Shown piece by piece: positions 57,233-64,000 of a stretch of DNA of 64,000 bases. The position numbers and the translations under genes are program-made. Under the pieces are notes generated by a model, which was not told where the DNA came from, made no database searches, and saw nothing but the letters and a program-made list of their open reading frames with translations. The DNA comes from Alkalinema sp. CACIAM 70d (lineage in GTDB: Bacteria; Cyanobacteriota; Cyanobacteriia; Leptolyngbyales; Leptolyngbyaceae), in NCBI GenBank assembly GCA_002148405.1, contig MUGG01000098.1, positions 186,001 to 250,000 of the forward strand, written 5' to 3'. Each line of letters starts with the position of its first letter. Positions within the stretch are counted from its first letter, which is position 1.

Positions 57233-60200
57233 TTAGCCCGAAGCGGTTTGGGCTTGGCCCTCCAGTTGAATCCCCAACACCTGGGTATAGGCTCCCCGCG
57301 CTTGGGTCACGCCGATCGTCCGCTGGGCGGATTCAATCATCGGTCGCCGCAGACTAACCACAATAAACTGGGCAGACTGCGCCTGATGCTTAATCATCCG
57401 CGCCAATTTTTCCACATTGGCCCCGTCGAGGAACATGTCTACCTCGTCAAAGGCATAGAACGGCGAGGGTCGATACCGTTGCAGCGCAAAGATAAAACTC
57501 AACGCCGTCAGCGACTTTTCTCCCCCGGACATGGAGGCCAACCGTTGGACCGGTTTGCCCTTGGGGTGGGCGATTAAGTTCAATCCGCCGTTAAAGGGAT
57601 CCTGCTGATCTTCCAATTGCAGCCGTCCGTCCCCGTCGGACAGGGTCGCAAAAATCTGCTGGAAGTTCTCATTCACGGCATCAAAGGCTTCTCGGAAGGC
57701 CCGGACTCGTAGGGTCGTGAAATTCTCAATGCGTAGCAACAATTCCGTGCGCTCTTCGCCGAGGGTGGCCAGCTTGTCGCTGAGCTCCTGGAGGCGTTCC
57801 TGGGTGCGTTCATATTCCTCTAACGCCAACATATTGACAGGTTCCATGGCCTGGAGGCGTTTTTGCAGCGATCGAATCTCGTGCTGCAACTGGGCTACAT
57901 CCCGCGTCGCATCCTCTGGAATTTCCGGGAGTGGATCGGGCAGTTCCAGTTTCTGTTGCTCGATTTGTTCCTGAAGGGCGGATAATTCCTGCCGTCGGGT
58001 GGATTGGGACTCCTGTACCTTCTGGCGTTGCCAATCGGCTTGCTGGCGTTGGGTTTGCAACTCTCGCAATTGTTTATCCAGGGCATCCCGCTTGTGGCGT
58101 TCCTCGCCCAGGGTTTTATCCAGTTCCACTAAGGCCGCTTGCAGTTCCGTAATTTTGGCTTGAATGTCCACCCGCTGGGTTTGTAAGCCCGTAGTTTGTT
58201 GCAAGACCTGGGTTTGCTGTTCGCGCAGTTCCTGTAATCGCGTTTCGCCTTGTTCAATTCTTTCCTGCGATCGCTGCTTTTGATTCACAATATCAGCTAA
58301 CCGTTGCTCGACGGTACGCAGCGCCTTTTCCCGTTGATCGAGTTCCGTTTCGAGTTGCCGCAGGTGGGCTTGGATTTGTTGCCATTCGCTGTGGGTTTGG
58401 GACTGTTCCAAGGTTTCCAGCGTTTGCCGTAGCGTTGCCAATTGTGCTTCCTGATCCGGTAGTGATCGATCCAATTCCTGCAATCGCGATCGTGCCGCAG
58501 CCTGTTCCTGGGACTGATTCTGAATCTGCTGCTCTAGAGATTCCTGTTGGCTATTAAGGCGATCGAGTTCCTTGGTCAACTGTTCCGACTGAAGTTGTAA
58601 TTCCCGATGCTGTTGCCGGGATTCAATTAATTGCTTAGTTGTGTTTTGGTGGGCGATCGTCGCTTTGGCGATCGCATCTTCGCAGCGGAACAAAATGGTA
58701 TCAATTTCGCCCAGCCGTTCCCGCAGCGCCAGGACTTCGGCGGACTCGCCCACCTGCCCTGTCCCAAAGTGCAGGGCTGACTTACCGATGCTACCTCCAG
58801 TCATGGCCCCACTGGCTTCCAGCAGTTCCCCATCCAGCGTCACCATGCGGAATTTGCCCAGGTGTCGCCGTGCCGCATTGATCGTTTCAAAGACGACCGT
58901 ACCGCTAAAGACGTAGGCAAAGACATCCCAATAGCGATCGTCGCAGTCGATTAAATCAATGGCATAGCCCACACAGCCGTTTAGGGTGCGTAGGGTGGAC
59001 GCATCGGGAATTTGGGGGGCTCGAATTTTGTTCAATGGTAAAAACGTGGCCCGACCCGCTCGTTGTTGTTTGAGGATTTCGATCGCAGCAGCGGCGATCG
59101 CATCATCATCCACGACCAAGTGGCCAAGCCGAGCCCCTGCCGCAATTTCCAGCGCCGTCTGATAGGTTGATTCCACCCGACCTAACTGCGCCACCAATCC
59201 ATGCACCCCAGACATGCCTAAGCCCAGAATCACCTGGGTGGCGAAGGTGCCCTGGGCCTCTTGCACCGCTTGCTTTTGAGCTTCTAATTTATCGAGCTTG
59301 CGTTGCTTTTCCCGTTGCTCATTTTGCAATCGCGTTTGCGTATCTTTTTGGATTTGCAATTCCTGGTCGATCGCAGCTAAGGACTGAGCCAAGGACTGCA
59401 CCTGTTCCGTTGCAGCCTTCAGTGCAGTTACCAAGGTTTCTTGCTCAGCTTGCCGTTCTGTTAACTGTTGCAGAAACGAATTGCGGCTGCGGGTTTGTTC
59501 CTCCATTTGCTTTTCTAACTGGCTCGCCCGCTCCCGCAGCCGTGCTTGCTCCGTGCGTTGAGGATCCAGCGTTTGCAAAATCGTATCAATCTGATGGCGC
59601 AGGTTCGTTTGCTCCTGCACCCAAGCCTCCGCACTGGCCGCTGACTGGCTGGCCGCCTGCCGTGACTGCTCCAACTGGGCCTGGGCTTGGTTGCGGGCTT
59701 GGGTGAGGCTGGCCAACTCTTGGGTTTCAGTGCTCAATTGCTCCTGGGTCAGACGGTTCAACAGGTCCCGCTGCTCGGCTAGTTCCTGCTGGGTCTTGCC
59801 GATCGTCGTTTGCAAGTCCCGATCGCTGGTCTGCAAATCCTGCTCCTGGCGGGTCAACTGCCGCAGTTCCGCTTCGCGGGTCGCCAACTGGGATTGCAAA
59901 GCAATTTGTTCCGCTTCTCCGAGGGCGCGAACTTTGGCGTTGAGGGCATCCAATTCTGCGCCCGTGGTCTTAATCGTCGCTTCGGCGGTGGCAATTTGCT
60001 GGGTCAGGGTGGCAATTTCCGCTTCCCCAGAGACAATTTGAGCCTGTAACTTTTCCGCCTGGGTTTGGGATTGCTGGAACCGGAATACCGCCTCCCATTG
60101 CTCCTTGGCCTGTAATTCTGCCCGTAGTTTTTTGTACTTTTCCGCCTTGGCCCGATCCTGGGACAGCCGATCGCGCTGGTCAATCAGTTCTTTCTCAACA

Positions 60201-60865
60201 ATGCGGTATTTATCTTCCCGATCCTTGACCGCATCCAGCTTTTCCTTGGCTTGGGTGATCTTGCGATCGAAGGAAGCCACCCCAGCCAGCTCATCAATAA
60301 TTTCCCGCCGCTCCCGAGGGTTCATGGAAATGATCCGCGTCACGTCCCCTTGCAGCACAACGTTATAGCCTTCTGGATAAACCCGCAGGCGATTGAGCTG
60401 ATCGTGCAGTTCTGTCAACGTGCAGGGCTCATTATTGATGTAGTAGTTGGAGGTGTAGGTGCCCTGTTGGGTGACGCGCAGTTTACGAGTCACGCTCCAT
60501 TCAATCATTTGACCCGTTTCCGTGCGCTGCACCGTGAATCGGGCATCCTCCTGACCCGATTCGATCGCCTCCTGCCGAATCGCTTCTAACAGTTCCCGAT
60601 CGTCCGACAAATCGAACGTCACTGTCACGCTAGCCTCGACGGTGCGGCCTCGGCTGGATTGGGACTGGTTCACCAAGTCCGGCAAGCGCTCCGCCCGCAT
60701 TCCTTTGGAGCCCGCCAAACCCAAACAGAACAAAATGGCATCCAATAAATTGGACTTCCCAGACCCGTTCGGCCCGGAAATAACGGTAAATCCAGGCAAA
60801 ACAGGCACCTGAGTTGTGCCCCCAAAGGATTTGAAATTGGTAAGTTCCAGGCGTTTAACAAACAC
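57233..60865 (-). CDS. smc: Chromosome segregation protein SMC
   Basis: 1210-residue SMC ATPase, organising and condensing the chromosome with ScpA/ScpB. Walker A is [19 protein letters not shown] (residues 33-51); long coiled coils flank the hinge (about 515-690, GVHGLVAQLGRVESTY). The signature LASMSGGEKSLTALSF and Walker B FYAFDEVDMFLDGANV are at the C-terminus. Normal length. The Gln-rich arms are typical for the family. scpA/scpB are not in the window. Confidence 0.96.
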   Translation of the reverse strand: MFVKRLELTNFKSFGGTTQVPVLPGFTVISGPNGSGKSNLLDAILFCLGLAGSKGMRAERLPDLVNQSQSSRGRTVEASVTVTFDLSDDRELLEAIRQEAIESGQEDARFTVQRTETGQMIEWSVTRKLRVTQQGTYTSNYYINNEPCTLTELHDQLNRLRVYPEGYNVVLQGDVTRIISMNPRERREIIDELAGVASFDRKITQAKEKLDAVKDREDKYRIVEKELIDQRDRLSQDRAKAEKYKKLRAELQAKEQWEAVFRFQQSQTQAEKLQAQIVSGEAEIATLTQQIATAEATIKTTGAELDALNAKVRALGEAEQIALQSQLATREAELRQLTRQEQDLQTSDRDLQTTIGKTQQELAEQRDLLNRLTQEQLSTETQELASLTQARNQAQAQLEQSRQAASQSAASAEAWVQEQTNLRHQIDTILQTLDPQRTEQARLRERASQLEKQMEEQTRSRNSFLQQLTERQAEQETLVTALKAATEQVQSLAQSLAAIDQELQIQKDTQTRLQNEQREKQRKLDKLEAQKQAVQEAQGTFATQVILGLGMSGVHGLVAQLGRVESTYQTALEIAAGARLGHLVVDDDAIAAAAIEILKQQRAGRATFLPLNKIRAPQIPDASTLRTLNGCVGYAIDLIDCDDRYWDVFAYVFSGTVVFETINAARRHLGKFRMVTLDGELLEASGAMTGGSIGKSALHFGTGQVGESAEVLALRERLGEIDTILFRCEDAIAKATIAHQNTTKQLIESRQQHRELQLQSEQLTKELDRLNSQQESLEQQIQNQSQEQAAARSRLQELDRSLPDQEAQLATLRQTLETLEQSQTHSEWQQIQAHLRQLETELDQREKALRTVEQRLADIVNQKQRSQERIEQGETRLQELREQQTQVLQQTTGLQTQRVDIQAKITELQAALVELDKTLGEERHKRDALDKQLRELQTQRQQADWQRQKVQESQSTRRQELSALQEQIEQQKLELPDPLPEIPEDATRDVAQLQHEIRSLQKRLQAMEPVNMLALEEYERTQERLQELSDKLATLGEERTELLLRIENFTTLRVRAFREAFDAVNENFQQIFATLSDGDGRLQLEDQQDPFNGGLNLIAHPKGKPVQRLASMSGGEKSLTALSFIFALQRYRPSPFYAFDEVDMFLDGANVEKLARMIKHQAQSAQFIVVSLRRPMIESAQRTIGVTQARGAYTQVLGIQLEGQAQTASG

Positions 60866-61349
60866 AGGTTTCGGGGACTAGCAGGGCTGAGCAAAAGATA
60901 GAGAAAGCGAGCAATTAGGATGCCGTACAGGCAATATGCACAATGAAAATTGCTGTCTAGTGTAGTGTCTTTTAGGGGAAATGAACCACTATATTTAGTT
61001 TAGTACAATTGTGCTATCTTGAAAAGTGAGGTTCCCTGCTATTCATCAATTTAAGGTCAACGAATCCTAGCACTCCTAGGAATGGGTTATGGAATAGGAA
61101 TGGGTTATGGAAATGGGGAGGGTGGGGCTTAGGAGGGGGCATCCAGCGGATAGATTTGACAGAGGGCTCTCTGTGGAATCTCGATCGATGGATCTACCGA
61201 GTGAACTTGATTTAATTTACCTGATCTTTAGAATAATCTGCACCTTGTAACCTAAACGGTAATAGACGTTTTGATGTCGGGTATTGCTGCACGACATCTA
61301 GAAACCCTGGTGCTAGCGAATCCAGATTTTTTATCTAACGCCGCAGAGG
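60866..61349. other. Divergent intergenic region between smc and cofG
   Basis: 484 bp containing promoters in both directions. A 17-18 bp unit, GGAATGGGTTATGGAA, occurs twice at 61079-61112. TACAATTGTGCTATCTT near 61005 could supply -10 elements. No gene or RNA recognised. Confidence 0.5.
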
Positions 61350-62336
61350 ATGTTGAACCCACAAGTCACCTATAGCCCTGCCTATACCTTGGTACCCACC
61401 CATGAATGCTTCAATCGCTGTAGTTACTGCAATTTCCGGGTGGATCTGGGTTCCCAGGGTTGGTTACCGATCGACCAGGCCGAGGCCCAATTGCGATCGC
61501 TGCCCCCAACCACCTGCGAAGTGTTAATTCTCAGTGGCGAGGTGCATCCCAACAGTCCCCAGCGATCAGCTTGGTTGCAGCATATCCACCAGCTTTGCCA
61601 ACTGGCCTTTGACCTGGGATTTTTACCCCATACCAATGTGGGGCCATTGTCTCGCCAAGAAATGCAACAACTGAAGGCAGTCAATGTCTCCATGGGGCTG
61701 ATGCTAGAGCAGATGACCCCCAATTTATTACAAACAGTCCATTGCCATGCCCCTAGTAAGGATCCAGAACTTCGCTACCAGCAACTGATCCAAGCGGGTG
61801 AACTCAAAATTCCCTTCACCACTGGAATTTTATTAGGGCTGGGGGAGCAAGCGGACGATCGCATTGCCAGTCTGGAGGCGATCGCTCAAATCCATGCCCA
61901 ATACGGTCATATCCAAGAATGCATTCTGCAACCCTACAGCCCCGGTATGAGCGAAACCTGGATGGGGCAGGGTTTTCCCCTAGAGGCACTGCCTGAACTG
62001 GTGCACACTGCTCGATCGATTCTGCCCGAGGAAATTACCTTACAAATTCCACCTAACTTAGTACATCAACCGGAGATTCTCTTGGCCTGTCTGGAAGCCG
62101 GAGCACGGGATCTGGGAGGACTCAGCCCGATCGATGAAGTGAATCCTGACTATCCCCATCCCACCCCCAGCCAACTGCGATCGTGTTTGGAACCCGCAGG
62201 CTGGCAACTAGTTTCTCGTTTGCCCATTTATCCCCGGTACGATCGTTGGCTGCTGCCCAAACTCCAAACGGTTGTGACTCGCTGGCGTTTGGCCTTTGAT
62301 GGATCATGGCCTATTTGGGGATTTCCAGTGTCATAG
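61350..62336 (+). CDS. cofG: 7,8-didemethyl-8-hydroxy-5-deazariboflavin synthase subunit CofG
   Basis: Radical SAM subunit of FO synthase, 328 residues, joining with CofH to make the deazaflavin FO, chromophore of some cyanobacterial photolyases and precursor of F420. The cluster motif is HECFNRCSYCNFRVD (CX3CX2C). VLILSGEVHP, GLMLEQMTP, FTTGILLGLGEQADDR and DLGGLSPIDEVNPDYPHP are family blocks. cofH is not in the window; cyanobacteria usually carry it elsewhere. Its 3' end overlaps the convergent response regulator gene by 26 bp. Confidence 0.94.
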   Translation: MLNPQVTYSPAYTLVPTHECFNRCSYCNFRVDLGSQGWLPIDQAEAQLRSLPPTTCEVLILSGEVHPNSPQRSAWLQHIHQLCQLAFDLGFLPHTNVGPLSRQEMQQLKAVNVSMGLMLEQMTPNLLQTVHCHAPSKDPELRYQQLIQAGELKIPFTTGILLGLGEQADDRIASLEAIAQIHAQYGHIQECILQPYSPGMSETWMGQGFPLEALPELVHTARSILPEEITLQIPPNLVHQPEILLACLEAGARDLGGLSPIDEVNPDYPHPTPSQLRSCLEPAGWQLVSRLPIYPRYDRWLLPKLQTVVTRWRLAFDGSWPIWGFPVS

Positions 62337-63348
62337 GAATTTCCAACGTCTTAAACTGGTTCCGACCTGCCGCTTTTGCTTGATACAGTGCTTGGTCAGC
62401 TGCTGTAATTAACATTCTGGGGTCAATTAACTGGGAGGGAATTGTAGAACTGACCCCCATGCTAACGGTCACCACGTCACTAACATCGGATCCGAGATGG
62501 GGAATCGCCAAGGCATGAATACTCTCATGGATCATCTTGGCGACTTGGATTGCACCTTCTATATCGGTATTGGGCAAAATGACTGCAAATTCTTCTCCCC
62601 CATAGCGCGCCACCAAATCCACCGATCGACGAGCCGAAAACTCCAGTTCCTTGGCAACTTTACGTAGGCAATCATCTCCAGTTTGATGGCCATAGGTATC
62701 ATTATAAATTTTGAAGAAATCAATATCGCAGAGAATGAGAGAGATGGGTAAGTGCTCTCGCAGCAAGCGATGCCATTCCTGGTGCAGGTACTGATCAAAA
62801 CGACGACGGTTGGCAATTTGGGTTAATCCATCGGAGGCAGCCAACCGAATCAGTTCATCGTTGGTAGCCTGTAAGTGGTGGTAAAGACGGACTTGCTGAA
62901 TCAACCGCTTAACTCGTTGCCGCAAAACGGCCCAGTGAATCGGTTTACTGACAAAATCAAATGCCCCAGACGCAAATGCTTGTTCTACAGATGCCTCGTC
63001 TTCCAACCCTGTAATCATCAAGATGGGGGTATAGGGATTGCCATTTTCCAGATTTTGAATGTGAGCACAACAGGTAAAACCATCCATAATAGGCATTACC
63101 GCATCCAGCAACACAACATCTGGACGCAGTTGGGTATAAGCAGCGAGGCAACTTTCGCCATCCATCACTTCGACGACTTGGTAGCCTTCTTGTTCCATGG
63201 CTTGACGTAGACAAACCCGCATTACCTTGTCATCATCTGCCACTAAGATCAATGGCGGATTATGGGGTGAGAAGGTCATGACATCTGGCATCAAATAGTT
63301 TCCACTGGTTGGGGGAGGCTGAATTTCCCCACAGCTGACGGTTGGCAT
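62311..63348 (-). CDS. Response regulator with diguanylate cyclase (REC-GGDEF)
   Basis: 345 residues. The receiver domain (about 35-150: LILVADDDKVMRV, phospho-Asp in VVLLDAVMPIMDG, switch Lys in FVSKPIHW) is joined to a GGDEF domain (about 165-335) with RSVD as the inhibitory site five residues before GGEEF, so active c-di-GMP synthesis with product inhibition is expected. SDGLTQIANRRRFDQYL starts the domain. ATGs at codons 20 and 24 are alternative starts. Convergent with cofG, overlapping by 26 bp. Confidence 0.93.
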   Translation of the reverse strand: MPTVSCGEIQPPPTSGNYLMPDVMTFSPHNPPLILVADDDKVMRVCLRQAMEQEGYQVVEVMDGESCLAAYTQLRPDVVLLDAVMPIMDGFTCCAHIQNLENGNPYTPILMITGLEDEASVEQAFASGAFDFVSKPIHWAVLRQRVKRLIQQVRLYHHLQATNDELIRLAASDGLTQIANRRRFDQYLHQEWHRLLREHLPISLILCDIDFFKIYNDTYGHQTGDDCLRKVAKELEFSARRSVDLVARYGGEEFAVILPNTDIEGAIQVAKMIHESIHALAIPHLGSDVSDVVTVSMGVSSTIPSQLIDPRMLITAADQALYQAKAAGRNQFKTLEIPMTLEIPK

Positions 63349-63657
63349 TTACGACTGCGCAACTTTAATTACGGCAACTGAATAAATCTAGATTGCCCTA
63401 CAAGTCATTATTCCCAACTTTTCTAGAACTTCCGATACCTTCAGCAATTCTCTAATAATTCGGTTTCTGGTTCCTAGAAATTACGGACTATCAGCCCCAC
63501 AAAAGCCTTCTACAAGCCCCTTTCTCCCTACAATTACACGTATAAGTCCTAGAATCTCTGCTTCGTTGGTTAGTAATCTAAAGGTGGAAGGTAGGGATTA
63601 CTGATTAAGATCTATGGAAATTCCTCAAAGGTCTCTGCGTTATGGGGACAGGTAAAA
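63349..63657. other. Intergenic region upstream of yidD
   Basis: 309 bp containing divergent promoters. AGTAATC near 63574 and GATTACT at 63597-63603 form a weak inverted repeat. Nothing else recognised. Confidence 0.45.
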
Positions 63658-63879
63658 ATGAAAGTCTTATTGCTGGCTTTAATTCGAGGCTATCGTATCC
63701 TCATTTCGCCCTTGTATCTGCCTTGCTGTCGCTACACACCCACTTGCTCACAGTACGCGATCGAGGCGATCGAGACCCATGGTCCCCTCCAAGGCAGTTG
63801 GTTGGCCACCCGTCGCATTTGCCGCTGCCATCCCTGGGGCGGTAGTGGCTACGATCCTGTTCCTCCCAACACGAAATAA
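63658..63879 (+). CDS. yidD: Membrane protein insertion efficiency factor YidD
   Basis: 73-residue YidD family protein, which assists YidC-dependent membrane insertion. The short amphipathic start ([16 protein letters not shown]) is followed by the family signature [20 protein letters not shown] and the ending [18 protein letters not shown] with its conserved cysteines. In many bacteria it sits in the rpmH-rnpA-yidD-yidC group; none of these is seen here. The last 121 bp of the window hold no feature I can support. Confidence 0.94.
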   Translation: MKVLLLALIRGYRILISPLYLPCCRYTPTCSQYAIEAIETHGPLQGSWLATRRICRCHPWGGSGYDPVPPNTK

Positions 63880-64000
63880 TGGTCCCCCCCTTTTCAAGAA
63901 GATTAGGGTTGCACATTTTGGACTGGATCCGAAACCACATTAACTTGAACTGAGGAAAATACCAGCGAGGCCCATTTAGGTTGAATCAGTAATTCTGAGG

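Noticed and set aside
59167..59706. 179-codon plus-strand frame inside smc
   Set aside because: Antisense to the SMC coiled coil; Pro/Ala-rich composition arises from the complement of Gln/Glu codons.

Overview
The window is cyanobacterial chromosome. The evidence is the very frequent GATCG/GCGATCGC words typical of cyanobacterial HIP1-rich genomes, together with SufR, the ferredoxin-thioredoxin reductase catalytic chain, a CcbP-type calcium-binding protein, CofG, and a CrtW carotenoid ketolase. I cannot fix the genus. No tRNA, rRNA or CRISPR array was found.

Layout. 0.2-1.4 kb: two tandem Uma2-type PD-(D/E)XK genes. 1.7-9.4 kb: iron-sulfur assembly locus, with sufR divergent from ftrC-sufB-sufC-sufD-sufS; two CAAC-N6-GTTG SufR operators lie between them, and a foreign-looking nuclease-like gene splits sufB from sufC. 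9.7-10.7 kb: a glycosyltransferase. 11.1-17.4 kb: a zinc-deficiency island behind a perfect Zur/Fur-type palindrome. It holds a degenerate G3E/CobW-like P-loop protein, a metallophosphoesterase with two metal-ligand positions changed to Cys, a zinc-independent-type HemB, a His-rich COG0523 GTPase, a zinc-type FolE and a second phosphoesterase homologue that has lost its metal ligands. 17.4-22 kb (minus): a glutamine synthetase-family enzyme, a MetX-like hydrolase, a fatty-acid desaturase, a membrane protein and an orphan HicB-like antitoxin.

22.1-29.2 kb (minus) is the most unusual part. Three adjacent genes all carry purine nucleoside phosphorylase/nucleosidase (PNP) domains. In transcription order they are an intact PNP with a helical tail, TPRs with an intact-looking PNP, and a 1396-residue protein with a catalytically degraded PNP, TPRs, a GreA/GreB C-terminal-like domain and a PIN-like nuclease domain. 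This looks like a conflict/defence system in which one paralogue senses or signals and the other carries an RNase effector.

29.3-38.3 kb: ccbP, small hypotheticals, a methyltransferase, a secreted protein, an Hpt protein, PBP2 and two glycosyltransferases. 38.3-39.0 kb: a gene-free stretch holding two diverged copies of a possible small-RNA unit. 39.1-44.6 kb: a signalling cluster (a six-domain response regulator and two histidine kinases). 44.7-47.4 kb: an Hsp70-like protein and CrtW. 47.4-56.9 kb (minus): exopolysaccharide genes (a Wzc-like tyrosine kinase, a Wza-like exporter and a VanZ/LamG protein), then LhgO, a sugar-type C-methyltransferase and a 2-oxoglutarate dioxygenase. 57.2-63.9 kb: smc, cofG, a diguanylate cyclase response regulator and yidD.

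All calls come from reading the sequence and recognising families. No database search was run.
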